From assembly GCA_051883735.1 (NCBI GenBank), contig JBJEUH010000063.1, positions 1-29,166 of the forward strand: a stretch of DNA of 29,166 bases. Reading direction: 5' to 3'. Source of the DNA: Ventricola sp051883735. GTDB lineage: Bacteria; Bacillota; Clostridia; Christensenellales; Aristaeellaceae. A program made the position numbers and the translations under genes. Within the stretch, counting starts at the first letter, position 1. Each line of letters opens with the position of its first letter. The notes below the pieces were generated by a model, which was not told the DNA's origin, made no database searches, and worked only from the letters and a program-made list of their open reading frames with translations. This document shows, one piece after another, positions 8,302-15,873 of the stretch.

Positions 8302-8751
8302 CTATTTGCCTTCCTTCGCGTCCATCTCATCCAGCAGCGCCGCCGCCGTCTCGACATAGCGGGCGCAGGGGCGGGCCTTGTAGTATTCCGGCGTGCGCGC
8401 GGAGGGGTCCTGGCTGAGCGTGCCCAGATGCGCCAGCAGATCGCGGCAGACGATGGTGGTATGCTCCGCCCTGAACTGCTCGATCAGGCTGCGCACGCGG
8501 GCGTAGTGCGCGGTCTTTTTGTCCAGATCGCCGGTCTCGCTGTAGCCCCATTTGAGGCCGGCGACCATCAGCATGCCGGTGACCGCGCCGCAGGTTTCGC
8601 GCATGCCGCCCAGGCCGCCGCCGAAGGAGGAGGCAAGGCGCAGCGCCGTCTCCTGATCGAGGCCCAGCTCCCCGGCAAACGCGCCGAAAACCGCCTGGGA
8701 GCAGGAACAGCCGGCAAGAAAGAGGTCGCGGGCTTTTTCTGCGTGGTTCAT
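8302..8751 (-). CDS. C_GCAxxG_C_C family probable redox protein
   Basis: This is a small cysteine protein of the C_GCAxxG_C_C family, a group thought to be redox-active but without an assigned reaction. The 149 aa show the expected order: AGCSCSQAVFGAF near residues 13-25, then a glycine-rich stretch, ETCGAVTGMLMVAGL with the family's second cysteine, TIVCRDLL and PCARYVETAA near the C-terminus. There is no export signal. It has its own strong promoter and no operon partner: the convergent patatin gene ends 35 bp away and the pyr operon leads off in the other direction. The start at 8751 gives the natural family N-terminus; an overlapping ORF in another frame was ignored. Confidence 0.88.
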   Translation of the reverse strand: MNHAEKARDLFLAGCSCSQAVFGAFAGELGLDQETALRLASSFGGGLGGMRETCGAVTGMLMVAGLKWGYSETGDLDKKTAHYARVRSLIEQFRAEHTTIVCRDLLAHLGTLSQDPSARTPEYYKARPCARYVETAAALLDEMDAKEGK

Positions 8752-8779
8752 GGTATTCCTCCCGTATTTGTTTCACTAT

Positions 8780-8808
8780 ACTATAATTCGGGCAGAGAAA
8801 ATTGTCAA
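8780..8808 (-). promoter_or_regulatory. Consensus sigma-A promoter of the C_GCAxxG_C_C gene
   Basis: On the minus strand there is a perfect TTGACA (8803-8808), a 17-bp spacer and TATAGT (8780-8785). It is the closest to consensus of all promoters in the window. Confidence 0.8.
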
Positions 8809-8838
8809 CGCAAAACCCTTCCCTTTCCGCGCGAATGA

Positions 8839-8847
8839 TGGTATAAT
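8839..8847 (+). promoter_or_regulatory. Extended -10 promoter of the pyr operon
   Basis: TGG followed by a perfect TATAAT (8842-8847) forms an extended -10 element. No good -35 is seen 16-18 bp upstream. The transcript would start near 8854, ten bases before the PyrR-binding hairpin. Confidence 0.7.
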
Positions 8848-8863
8848 GGCATCAATCTCAGGA

Positions 8864-8964
8864 GCCTTTAATTCGATCCCGTGAGGTCGGCAAGGCGGCA
8901 AATACACATTTGGGTCTTTACGGACTTTATTTGCCCTGTCCCGATCTCGGGACAGGGTGTTTTT
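8864..8964 (+). promoter_or_regulatory. PyrR-binding RNA and transcription attenuator
   Basis: The leader holds the three elements known from PyrR-controlled operons. (1) The binding loop has the conserved ATCCCGTGAGGTC (8876-8888) above a GCCTT/AAGGC lower stem (8864-8868 with 8892-8896). (2) A candidate antiterminator pairs GGCAAATA (8897-8904) with TATTTGCC (8928-8935). (3) A terminator pairs CCCTGTCCCG (8934-8943) with CGGGACAGGG (8948-8957), followed by TGTTTTT. Element 2 overlaps the 5' side of the terminator by two bases and lies against the binding hairpin, so the states are mutually exclusive. With UMP-bound PyrR on the loop, the terminator should form and the operon stop. Confidence 0.92.
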
Positions 8965-8993
8965 GTATGGAAAAACGAAAAGGAGAGACGGAA

Positions 8994-9551
8994 ATGGCGG
9001 CCAGGCTTGAATTCAAGGCGGACATCATGGATGAACAGGGCGTCAGGCGCGCGCTTCGCCGCGTGGCGCACGAGATCATCGAGAACAACCGCGGCGTCGA
9101 GGGGCTGACGCTCGTGGGCATTCAGCGCAGGGGCGTGGTGCTGGCGCGGATGCTGCAGGAGATGATCGAGGAGGTCGAGGGCGTGAATCTGCCCATGGGC
9201 GTGCTGGATATCACGTTCTACCGCGACGACCTGTCCAGCCTCACCGAGCACCCGGTGGTCAACACCACCGACCTGCCCTTCCAGGTGCAGAACGCCCGGA
9301 TCATCATGGTGGACGACGTGCTCTATACCGGCCGCACGGCGCGCGCCGCGATGGACGCGATCTGCGACATGGGCCGCCCGGCGCTGATCCAGCTGGCGGT
9401 CATGGTCGACCGCGGCCACCGCGAGCTGCCCATCCGCGCGGATTACGTCGGCAAGAACCTGCCCACCAGCAAGAGCGAGATGGTCGGCGTGAACGTGCCG
9501 GAGATCGACGGGGCGCTGAGCATCGTGCTCTACGAGAAAAAGACGGCGTGA
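8994..9551 (+). CDS. pyrR: Bifunctional pyr operon attenuator / uracil phosphoribosyltransferase
   Basis: PyrR binds the pyr leader RNA when UMP is high and stops transcription; it also has weak uracil phosphoribosyltransferase activity. The 185 aa match the family. The PRPP-binding motif IIMVDDVLYTGRTARAAMD lies near residues 103-121, with LVGIQRRGVVLARML in the N-terminal half and VMVDRGHRELPIRADYVGKN after it. The start at 8994 is chosen because AAAGGAG sits 8 bp upstream and the first residues match family N-termini. Longer in-frame starts at 8910 and 8967 lie inside the attenuator. It is the first gene of the operon it controls. Confidence 0.96.
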   Translation: MAARLEFKADIMDEQGVRRALRRVAHEIIENNRGVEGLTLVGIQRRGVVLARMLQEMIEEVEGVNLPMGVLDITFYRDDLSSLTEHPVVNTTDLPFQVQNARIIMVDDVLYTGRTARAAMDAICDMGRPALIQLAVMVDRGHRELPIRADYVGKNLPTSKSEMVGVNVPEIDGALSIVLYEKKTA

Positions 9552-9651
9552 CGCCGGCTGATTCACCGACAAGGACGGGTCCATCCCGCAGCCTCGTGCC
9601 CGGGGCCTTAAAAAGAGGATGACCCGATCAGACGACTGACGGAGGCTGAAC

Positions 9652-10569
9652 ATGAAGAGAAAAGACCTGCTCGGCCTTGACGGCGTGAGCCGCGAGGAGA
9701 TCACGAGCATCCTGGACGCCGCGATGACGATGCGCCAGGTTGTGCGCTCCAGCAACAAGAAGACCGCACATCTGCAGGGCAAGTCCATCGTGACGCTGTT
9801 CTACGAGAACTCCACCCGTACCCGCATGTCCTTTGAGCTGGCGAGCAAGTACATGTCCGCCGCCGCGGCGAATATCTCCGCCAGCGCGTCCTCCGTGGCC
9901 AAGGGCGAGACGCTGATCGACACCGGCGTGACGCTGGATCAGATGGGCACGGACGTGATCATCATCCGCCATCCGATGTCCGGCGCGCCGGCGCTGCTGG
10001 CCCGGCACGTCAGAGCCAGCGTCATCAACGCGGGCGACGGCATGAACGAGCACCCGACCCAGGCCCTGCTGGACATGATGACCATGCGCGAGCACCTGGG
10101 CAGCCTGGAGGGGATCAAGGTGGCCATCTGCGGCGACGTGATGCACTCCCGCGTGGCGCGAAGCAACATCTACGGCCTGACCACCATGGGCGCGAAGGTC
10201 GTGCTCTGCGCGCCGCCGACGCTCATCCCGCCCCGGATTGAGGCGCTGGGGTGCACCGTCGCGCCGACCATCGAGGACGCCTGCGAGGATGCGGACGTCG
10301 TGATGGGCCTGCGCATCCAGCGCGAGCGCCAGCAGAAGGGCCTGTTCCCGTCCGTCGCCGAGTACTGCGACAACTGGGAGATCACCCCGGAGCGCGTCGC
10401 GCTGGCGAAGAAGCACGCGCTGGTGATGCACCCCGGCCCGATGAACCGCGGCGTGGAAATCGCATCCAGCGCGGCGGACAGCAGCCAGTCGGTCATCAAC
10501 CAGCAGGTGGAGAGCGGCGTGGCGGTTCGCATGGCGCTGCTGTACATGCTCACCCGAAGGGAGGCGTAA
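9652..10569 (+). CDS. pyrB: Aspartate carbamoyltransferase catalytic chain
   Basis: It joins carbamoyl phosphate and aspartate to form carbamoyl-aspartate, the committed step of pyrimidine synthesis. The 305 aa are full length. The carbamoyl-phosphate-binding STRTRMSFE begins near residue 54, with HPTQALLDMMTM near residue 134 and the C-terminal MHPGPMNRGVEI characteristic of ATCase. No regulatory-chain gene (pyrI) follows, as expected for Firmicutes. GGAGG lies 6 bp before the start. The 100-bp gap after pyrR contains GC-rich inverted repeats but no recognisable second PyrR site and no T-run. The pyrC start lies two bases past the stop. Confidence 0.97.
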   Translation: MKRKDLLGLDGVSREEITSILDAAMTMRQVVRSSNKKTAHLQGKSIVTLFYENSTRTRMSFELASKYMSAAAANISASASSVAKGETLIDTGVTLDQMGTDVIIIRHPMSGAPALLARHVRASVINAGDGMNEHPTQALLDMMTMREHLGSLEGIKVAICGDVMHSRVARSNIYGLTTMGAKVVLCAPPTLIPPRIEALGCTVAPTIEDACEDADVVMGLRIQRERQQKGLFPSVAEYCDNWEITPERVALAKKHALVMHPGPMNRGVEIASSAADSSQSVINQQVESGVAVRMALLYMLTRREA

Positions 10570-10571
10570 GG

Positions 10572-11855
10572 ATGGACAATTCGATTCTCATTCGCGGCGG
10601 CCGCGTGATCGATCCGAAAAACGGCGTGGACGCGGTGCTGGACGTTCTTGTCCGGGACGGAAAAATCGCTCAGGTGGGCGAAGGGCTGCAGGCCGAGGGC
10701 GTTCAGGTGCTGGACGCGGCGGGCAGGGTCGTCGCGCCGGGCTTCATCGATATGCACTGCCATCTGCGTGACCCGGGCCAGGAATACAAGGAGGACATCG
10801 TCTCCGGCACCCGCGCGGCGGCGCGCGGCGGCTTTACGGGCGTGTGCTGCATGCCCAACACCCATCCGGTCAACGACTGCGCGGCGGTGACGCGCTACAT
10901 CCTTGAAAAAGCGCAGACGCAGGGCAGCGGCGTGCACGTATACCCGGTCGGCGCGATTTCGAAGGGCCTGGAGGGCAAGGAGATGGCCGAGATCGGCCGC
11001 ATGAAGCAGGCCGGCATCATCGCGATCTCCGACGACGGCAGGCCGGTCACCAATTCCAACCTGCTGCGCCTGGCCATGCAGTACGCCGATCACTTCGGCG
11101 TGTTCATCATGAGCCACAGCGAGGACAAGAGCCTCGTGGGCGACGGCGTGATGAACGAGGGCTTCATCTCCACCAAGCTCGGCCTGCCGGGCATCACCCG
11201 CGCAGCGGAGGAAGTGATGATCGCGCGCGACATCCTGGTGGCGGAGGCCGAGGGCAAGCGCATCCACCTGTGCCACGTCTCCACGAAGGGCGGCGTACAG
11301 CTGGTGCGCGAGGCGAAGGCACGCGGCGTGCGCGTGACGGCGGAGACCACGCCGCACTACATCGGCGCGACGGACGACTGGGTCCTCGGCTACGACAGCA
11401 ACTGCCGCGTCAATCCGCCGCTGCGCGAGGAGAGCGACCGGCTGGCCTGCATCCAGGGCATTGTGGACGGCACGCTCGACGCGATTGCCACCGACCATGC
11501 GCCGCACCACGAGGACGAGAAGCGCGTGGAATTCCACATCGCGGCCAGCGGCATCAGCGGCTTTGAGACGGCGTTCTGCGTGAGCCACACGAAGCTGGTG
11601 CGCGACGGCTACATGACGCTCAGCCAGCTCATCGGAAAGATGAGCGCAAACCCGGCGAGGCTGCTGGGCGTGCCGGGCGGCGAGCTGACCGTTGGCGCGC
11701 CGGCGGACATCGTCGTGCTCGATCCGGACAGGGAAGTGACCGTGGACGCGAGCCAATTTGTCTCCCGCGGACACAATACGCCGTTTGACGGCAGGACCTA
11801 CTACGGCGCGGTCTGCGCGACGATCGTCGGCGGCCGCGTGATCGATAGAGAATGA
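10572..11855 (+). CDS. pyrC: Dihydroorotase
   Basis: This zinc amidohydrolase cyclises carbamoyl-aspartate to dihydroorotate. The 427 aa match the class I (PyrC of Gram-positives) group. Metal-binding MHCHLRDPG is near residue 60; later metal histidines lie in SHSED (about residue 180) and CHVSTKGG (about residue 232), and TDHAPH (about residue 307) carries the conserved aspartate. The start at 10572 is chosen because it follows GGAGGCGTAAG and begins the family N-terminus (MDNSILIRGGRVIDP). A longer reading frame begins inside pyrB but has no ribosome-binding site. It is tightly packed between pyrB and pyrF. Confidence 0.97.
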   Translation: MDNSILIRGGRVIDPKNGVDAVLDVLVRDGKIAQVGEGLQAEGVQVLDAAGRVVAPGFIDMHCHLRDPGQEYKEDIVSGTRAAARGGFTGVCCMPNTHPVNDCAAVTRYILEKAQTQGSGVHVYPVGAISKGLEGKEMAEIGRMKQAGIIAISDDGRPVTNSNLLRLAMQYADHFGVFIMSHSEDKSLVGDGVMNEGFISTKLGLPGITRAAEEVMIARDILVAEAEGKRIHLCHVSTKGGVQLVREAKARGVRVTAETTPHYIGATDDWVLGYDSNCRVNPPLREESDRLACIQGIVDGTLDAIATDHAPHHEDEKRVEFHIAASGISGFETAFCVSHTKLVRDGYMTLSQLIGKMSANPARLLGVPGGELTVGAPADIVVLDPDREVTVDASQFVSRGHNTPFDGRTYYGAVCATIVGGRVIDRE

Positions 11856-11870
11856 CAGGAGGACAACACG

Positions 11871-12812
11871 ATGAATCATATCATGGATCAGCTGGCCAGG
11901 CGCATCAGCGAGCTCAAGAACCCGACCGTCGCCGGCCTGGACACCCGCATCGAGTATCTGCCGGAGGCGTTCGTGCAGGAGATTCTGCCGGAGGGCATCC
12001 GCTCCTTTGAGGACGCGGCGGAGGCCGTCTATCAGTATAACGTTCGCCTGGTGGACGCGCTCTGCGACATCGTGCCGGCCGTCAAGGTGCAGGTCGCGTA
12101 CTATGAGATGTACGGCGTGGCGGGCATGGCGGCGTTCGAGAAGACCATGGCCTACGCCAAGGAAAAGGGCATGATCGTCATGGCCGACGTGAAGCGCAAC
12201 GACATCGGCGCGACCGCCGCCTGCTATGCCAACGCCTATGTCGGCAGGACCCCGATGCCCTACGGCGAGGAGAAGGCGTTCTCCGCCGACATCGCGACCA
12301 TCAACCCGTATCTGGGCGTGGACGGCATCAAGCCGTTCACCGAGGCCTGCGCGGCCAATGGCACCGGCGTGTTCGCGCTGGTGAAGACCAGCAACCCGTC
12401 CTCCGGCCAGCTGCAGGACATGCGGTATGAGGACGGCCGCACGCTGTACGAGGCCGTGGCCGATCTGGTCGAGGAATGGGGCGAGGGCACCCGCGGCGAG
12501 ACGGGCTACTCCGTCATCGGCGCGGTCGTCGGCGCGACCTATCCGCAGCAGGGCACGGCGCTGCGCGCGCGCATGCCGCACACCTTCTTCCTCGTGCCGG
12601 GCTACGGCGCGCAGGGCGCGACCGGCAAGGACATCGCCGGCTGCTTCGACGCGAACGGCAACGGCGCGATCGTCAACGCCTCCCGCTCCATCCTCTGCGC
12701 CTGGAAGAAGCGCGAGGGCGTGCCGTTTGATGCGGCGGCCCGCGACGAGGCGCTGCGCATGCGCGAGGATCTGTGCAGCAGCCTGAAGGAAATGGGCAAG
12801 GAGATCAAATAA
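11871..12812 (+). CDS. pyrF: Orotidine 5'-phosphate decarboxylase, type 2
   Basis: It decarboxylates OMP to UMP, the last step of the pathway. The 313 aa are longer than the roughly 230-240 aa of the short Bacillus form and match the long subfamily 2. The catalytic Asp-Lys-Asp array is in VMADVKRNDIGATAACYANAY (about residues 103-123), and FLVPGYGAQGATGKDIAGCF near the C-terminus holds the phosphate-binding part. AGGAGG lies just upstream. A unit R repeat begins 5 nt after the stop and fills the gap to pyrK. Confidence 0.95.
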   Translation: MNHIMDQLARRISELKNPTVAGLDTRIEYLPEAFVQEILPEGIRSFEDAAEAVYQYNVRLVDALCDIVPAVKVQVAYYEMYGVAGMAAFEKTMAYAKEKGMIVMADVKRNDIGATAACYANAYVGRTPMPYGEEKAFSADIATINPYLGVDGIKPFTEACAANGTGVFALVKTSNPSSGQLQDMRYEDGRTLYEAVADLVEEWGEGTRGETGYSVIGAVVGATYPQQGTALRARMPHTFFLVPGYGAQGATGKDIAGCFDANGNGAIVNASRSILCAWKKREGVPFDAAARDEALRMREDLCSSLKEMGKEIK

Positions 12813-12817
12813 ACCTT

Positions 12818-12893
12818 GCTTGAAGCCGCGCGAAGCGAAAGCGGGGTCTGGGGACAAGGTCCCCAGGCGGGGTTCGGGGCGGCAGCCCCGAGA
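12818..12893 (+). repeat. Unit R repeat, copy 3, inside the pyr operon
   Basis: After GCTTGAAG and GCGCGAAGCGAAAG come two hairpins: CTGGGGA/TCCCCAG and TCGGGGC/GCCCCGA. Both stems differ from the purR and murC copies by paired changes. No unit A follows. The final bases GAGAGGAG act as the ribosome-binding site of pyrK. It lies between two genes of one operon, so it cannot be an efficient terminator here. Confidence 0.85.
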
Positions 12894-12902
12894 GGAGCGA
12901 TC

Positions 12903-13673
12903 ATGAAAGATATCGACGCAAAGGTTCTGTCCTCGGACATGCTGGCCGAGGGCCTGATCCGCATCATTCTCTATGCGCCGGACATCGCCGCGCAGGCCCG
13001 GCCCGGCCAGTTCATCCACATGCTCGTGCCGGACAATGCGCATGTGCTGCGCCGCCCGATCAGCCTGATGGCGATGGACGCGCAAGCCGGCACGCTGACG
13101 CTGGCGATCCAGCCCAAGGGGCGCGGCACGCAGATTCTCTGCGCGATGAAGCCGGGCGACAGCGTGAGGTGCCTGGGCCCGCTGGGCGCCGGCTTTGACG
13201 GCGGGGACGCGAAGACGATTTACTTCGTCGGCGGCGGCGTGGGCGTCGCGCCCATCTGCGGCGCGATGGACGCGTTTGCGACGGAGACGTCCTGCGCGTT
13301 CTTCGGCTTCCGCACCAAGGACTATGTCTACGGCATGACGCAGGCCCCGTGCAGGGTCGTGGCCGTCAGCGACGACGGCAGCATCGGCGAAAGGGCGCTG
13401 GTGACCAAGCCGCTGGGAGAGGCGATCGAGAGGAAGCGCCCCGATCTGATCATGGCCTGCGGCCCGACGCCGATGCTGGCGGCGGTGCAGAAGATGGCCG
13501 TGGAGCGGGACATCCCGTGCCAGCTCTCCCTGGAGGAGCGCATGGGCTGCGGCATCGGCGCGTGCCTGGGCTGCAACGTGAAGATCACGCGCCCGGACGG
13601 CAGCTGGTGCTACAAGCGCGTGTGCAAGGACGGCCCGGTGTTTGACGCGAAGGAGGTGGCCTTCGGTGGCTGA
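12903..13673 (+). CDS. pyrK: Dihydroorotate dehydrogenase B, electron-transfer subunit
   Basis: PyrK carries FAD and a [2Fe-2S] cluster and passes electrons from PyrD to NAD+. The 256 aa have a ferredoxin-reductase-like N-terminal FAD domain (HVLRRPISLMA, about residues 40-50). A nucleotide-binding segment follows (VGGGVGVAPICGAM, about residues 109-122, and ACGPTPML). The C-terminal cluster-binding cysteines are in CGIGACLGC, then WCYKRVCKDGPVF. The start at 12903 is chosen because GAGAGGAG lies just upstream and the family N-terminus begins there. An in-frame TTG at 12816 would add 29 residues translated from the repeat. It overlaps pyrD by 8 bp. Confidence 0.96.
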   Translation: MKDIDAKVLSSDMLAEGLIRIILYAPDIAAQARPGQFIHMLVPDNAHVLRRPISLMAMDAQAGTLTLAIQPKGRGTQILCAMKPGDSVRCLGPLGAGFDGGDAKTIYFVGGGVGVAPICGAMDAFATETSCAFFGFRTKDYVYGMTQAPCRVVAVSDDGSIGERALVTKPLGEAIERKRPDLIMACGPTPMLAAVQKMAVERDIPCQLSLEERMGCGIGACLGCNVKITRPDGSWCYKRVCKDGPVFDAKEVAFGG

Positions 13674-14577
13674 TCTTTCCCTTGACCTGTGCGGCGTGCA
13701 CTTTAAAAACCCGGTCATCGCCGCGAGCGGCACCTTCGGCTTTGGCCGCGAGTACGACGAGCTGTACGACATCCGCTTGCTGGGCGGCATCTCCGTCAAG
13801 GGCCTGTGCCTGGGCGGGCGCATGGGCAATCCGCCCTCCCGCCTCACGGAGACGCCCAGCGGCATGCTCAACTGCGTGGGCCTGCAGAATCCCGGCATTG
13901 AGAGCTTCATCGAGCACGACCTGCCGTGGCTGCTCGAGAAGGATGTGAACGTGATTGCGAACTTCTTCGGCACCTCCATCGACAGCTACTGTGCGGCGGC
14001 GGAGGCGTTCGCGCCGACCGGCGTGCACATGCTGGAGATGAACATCTCCTGCCCGAACGTGCACGACGGCGGCGTGGCCTTCGGCGTGAAGCCGGAGAGC
14101 GTGTACGAGATCACCAAGGCAGTCAAGGCGCACAGCCGTCAGCCGCTGATCGTCAAGCTCACGCCGAATGTCTCCGACATCACCGAGAACGCGCTGGCGG
14201 CGCAGGAGGCGGGCGCTGACGCGATCTCGCTGATCAACACGCTGACCGGCATCGCGGTGGACGTGCACAGGCGCAGGATGATCCTGGCCAACAACACCGG
14301 CGGCCTGTCCGGCCCGGCGGTGCGCCCGGTGGCGCTGCGCATGGTCTGGCAGTGCGCCCAAAAGGTCAGCATCCCGATCATCGGCCTGGGCGGCATCGAG
14401 ACGGGCGAGGACGCGGCGGCGTTCATGCTCTGCGGCGCAAGGGCCGTGCAGGTGGGCACCGCGAACTTCACCGATCCGTTCGCCTGCCCGCGCATTGTCA
14501 GGGAGCTGGACGCGTACTGCGGGGCGCAGGGCGTCGGGAACCCGCAGGAGATCGTCGGCACGCTCAAGAGCTACTGA
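13666..14577 (+). CDS. pyrD: Dihydroorotate dehydrogenase B, catalytic subunit
   Basis: This FMN enzyme oxidises dihydroorotate to orotate as the class 1B partner of PyrK. The 303 aa are typical. Motifs in order are NPVIAASGTFGFG, the GNPPSRLTETPSGMLNCVGL substrate-binding block, NISCPNVHDGG with the class 1B catalytic cysteine (about residue 129), LIVKLTPNVSDI, and the FMN phosphate-binding IIGLGGIETGEDA. The start is a GTG at 13666, eight bp after AAGGAGG and overlapping the pyrK stop; this fits translational coupling. It is the last gene of the operon. The next step, orotate phosphoribosyltransferase (pyrE), is not encoded in the window. Confidence 0.96.
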   Translation: MADLSLDLCGVHFKNPVIAASGTFGFGREYDELYDIRLLGGISVKGLCLGGRMGNPPSRLTETPSGMLNCVGLQNPGIESFIEHDLPWLLEKDVNVIANFFGTSIDSYCAAAEAFAPTGVHMLEMNISCPNVHDGGVAFGVKPESVYEITKAVKAHSRQPLIVKLTPNVSDITENALAAQEAGADAISLINTLTGIAVDVHRRRMILANNTGGLSGPAVRPVALRMVWQCAQKVSIPIIGLGGIETGEDAAAFMLCGARAVQVGTANFTDPFACPRIVRELDAYCGAQGVGNPQEIVGTLKSY

Positions 14578-14618
14578 CCCCCGGCACGCCTGGGCGTGAC
14601 AGACGGATAACCGAACAA

Positions 14619-14643
14619 AACCGCTTGCGCTTTGCAGGCGGTT
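14619..14643 (+). terminator. Terminator of the pyr operon
   Basis: AACCGCTTGC (14619-14628) pairs with GCAGGCGGTT (14634-14643), with one G-T pair, followed by ATTTTAT. It lies 41 bp after pyrD and overlaps the predicted promoter of the next gene. Confidence 0.75.
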
Positions 14644-14653
14644 ATTTTATAAT
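14625..14653 (+). promoter_or_regulatory. Predicted promoter ahead of the LacI-family gene
   Basis: TTGCGC (14625-14630), a 17-bp spacer and a perfect TATAAT (14648-14653). The -35 lies inside the terminator stem and the -10 in its T-rich tail. The predicted start, about 14660, coincides with an ATG that opens a 26-codon ORF. Confidence 0.55.
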
Positions 14654-14659
14654 GGCTGT

Positions 14660-14740
14660 ATGCGTTCGTCCGGAACAAGGCGAAGATGGCATGATGCCGG
14701 CCCCATCACCTACAAGGTGCTCCAGATTCTGAAGCCCTGA
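14660..14740 (+). CDS. Possible leaderless 26-aa ORF upstream of the LacI-family gene
   Basis: The ATG lies six bases after the -10 hexamer, where transcription would begin, so any translation would be leaderless. The peptide is basic at the N-terminus (MRSSGTRRRW) and ends TYKVLQILKP. No family is recognised. It may be a leader peptide, the remnant of a lost gene, or chance. There are 52 bp between its stop and the LacI-family start. Confidence 0.2.
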   Translation: MRSSGTRRRWHDAGPITYKVLQILKP

Positions 14741-14792
14741 GCCCGGGACCGATGCTTTGGATTTACATAGCGAAAGAAATGGAGGACCGCGC

Positions 14793-15815
14793 GTGGAGAT
14801 TTATACGATTCGCGATGTGGCGCGCAAGGCCGGCGTGGCGGTGAGCACGGTGTCCCGCGTGCTCAACGGGCGGCCGGACGTGAGCGAGGAGACCCGCAAA
14901 AAGGTCATGGACGTGGTGGAGGCCTGCGGCTTCGTGCAGAACCGCAACGCCCGCAACCTCAAAAACACCAAGCCCACCTTTGCGGCGGTCATTGTGCGCG
15001 GACGCAGAAACGCATTCCTCAACGACATTGCGGAGCAGATGATCGAGTACGCGCAGGGCCTCAAGACGCCGTTTCTGCTCAAGTACATCGACGAGGAGGA
15101 CGACGAGTTCGACACGATGCGCCAGCTCTATGCCGAGAAGCGCGCCGCCAGCTTCATCCTGCTGGGCGCGCGCATGGACGAGCGCAGCCAGGCGGTGCGC
15201 GACGTGGGCGTGCCGGTCGTGTTTGCGACGGTCGATGCGGGGAACATGGGCTACGCGAACGCCTCGAGCGTCTGCATCGACGACCGGGCGGCGACCCGCG
15301 CCATGATGGACAGGATTCTTCAGCAGGGCCATACGCGCGTGGCGGTCATCGGCGGCTGCCGCGACGGCGAGGATATCTTCGCCAAGCGCTACCACGGCGC
15401 GATGGACAGCCTCCGGGCGCACGGCATTCCCTACGATCCGGACGAGTACGTGCTGTCCCGCTTCTCGCTCGTGGGCGCGTATGAGGGCGCGCTGCGCTTC
15501 TTTGAGGCGCACAGGGACGTGACCGCCGTGCTCACGATGAGCGACATGATGGCCATCGGCGTGATCCGCGCGCTGCGCGACCTGGGTCTGCGCGTGCCGC
15601 AGGATGTGTCCGTCTCCGGGTTTGACGGCGTGGAAATCGCCCGGTATGTCAGCCCGTCGATCACCACCGTGCGCCAGCCGACGGAGGAGATCGCGCGCAA
15701 GAGCGTCGAGCTGCTGTGCGAGATGCTGGAGGGCGGCCCGGCCCGGCATGTGACGGTCGATTACGCGCTGGTGGAGGGGGAGTCCGTCGCACAGGTGCGG
15801 ACAGAAAATCCATGA
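14793..15815 (+). CDS. LacI-family transcriptional regulator
   Basis: This is a one-component DNA-binding regulator with a periplasmic-binding-protein-like ligand domain; the ligand is probably a sugar, nucleoside or related small molecule but is unidentified. The 340 aa are normal. The N-terminal helix-turn-helix and hinge read YTIRDVARKAGVAVSTVSRV (about residues 4-23) followed by the RNARNLKN hinge segment. The effector domain has VVFATVDAG, HTRVAVIGG, VTAVLTMSDMMAIGVI and the usual DVSVSGFDGVEIARY. The start is a GTG seven bp after GGAGG; a longer in-frame ATG at 14757 lacks a site. No transport or catabolic genes adjoin it, so the target is unknown. Confidence 0.93.
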   Translation: MEIYTIRDVARKAGVAVSTVSRVLNGRPDVSEETRKKVMDVVEACGFVQNRNARNLKNTKPTFAAVIVRGRRNAFLNDIAEQMIEYAQGLKTPFLLKYIDEEDDEFDTMRQLYAEKRAASFILLGARMDERSQAVRDVGVPVVFATVDAGNMGYANASSVCIDDRAATRAMMDRILQQGHTRVAVIGGCRDGEDIFAKRYHGAMDSLRAHGIPYDPDEYVLSRFSLVGAYEGALRFFEAHRDVTAVLTMSDMMAIGVIRALRDLGLRVPQDVSVSGFDGVEIARYVSPSITTVRQPTEEIARKSVELLCEMLEGGPARHVTVDYALVEGESVAQVRTENP

Positions 15816-15833
15816 AGACGCAGATGCATACAG

Positions 15834-15864
15834 CAAGGCCGGTTCCCATGCGGAACCGGCCTTG
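15834..15864. terminator. Hairpin between convergent genes
   Basis: CAAGGCCGGTTCC (15834-15846) pairs perfectly with GGAACCGGCCTTG (15852-15864). The stem is strong but neither side has a real T-tract. Its place between the converging LacI-family and phosphoesterase genes suggests a shared terminator. Confidence 0.6.
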
Positions 15865-15873
15865 ACTATATGC

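Noticed and set aside
9552..9651. A second PyrR attenuator between pyrR and pyrB
   Set aside because: Inverted repeats are present, but the PyrR loop motif and a T-run are missing.
10170..13979. A 1269-codon minus-strand frame across pyrB to pyrD
   Set aside because: It runs antisense to five well-identified genes and has no motif of its own.
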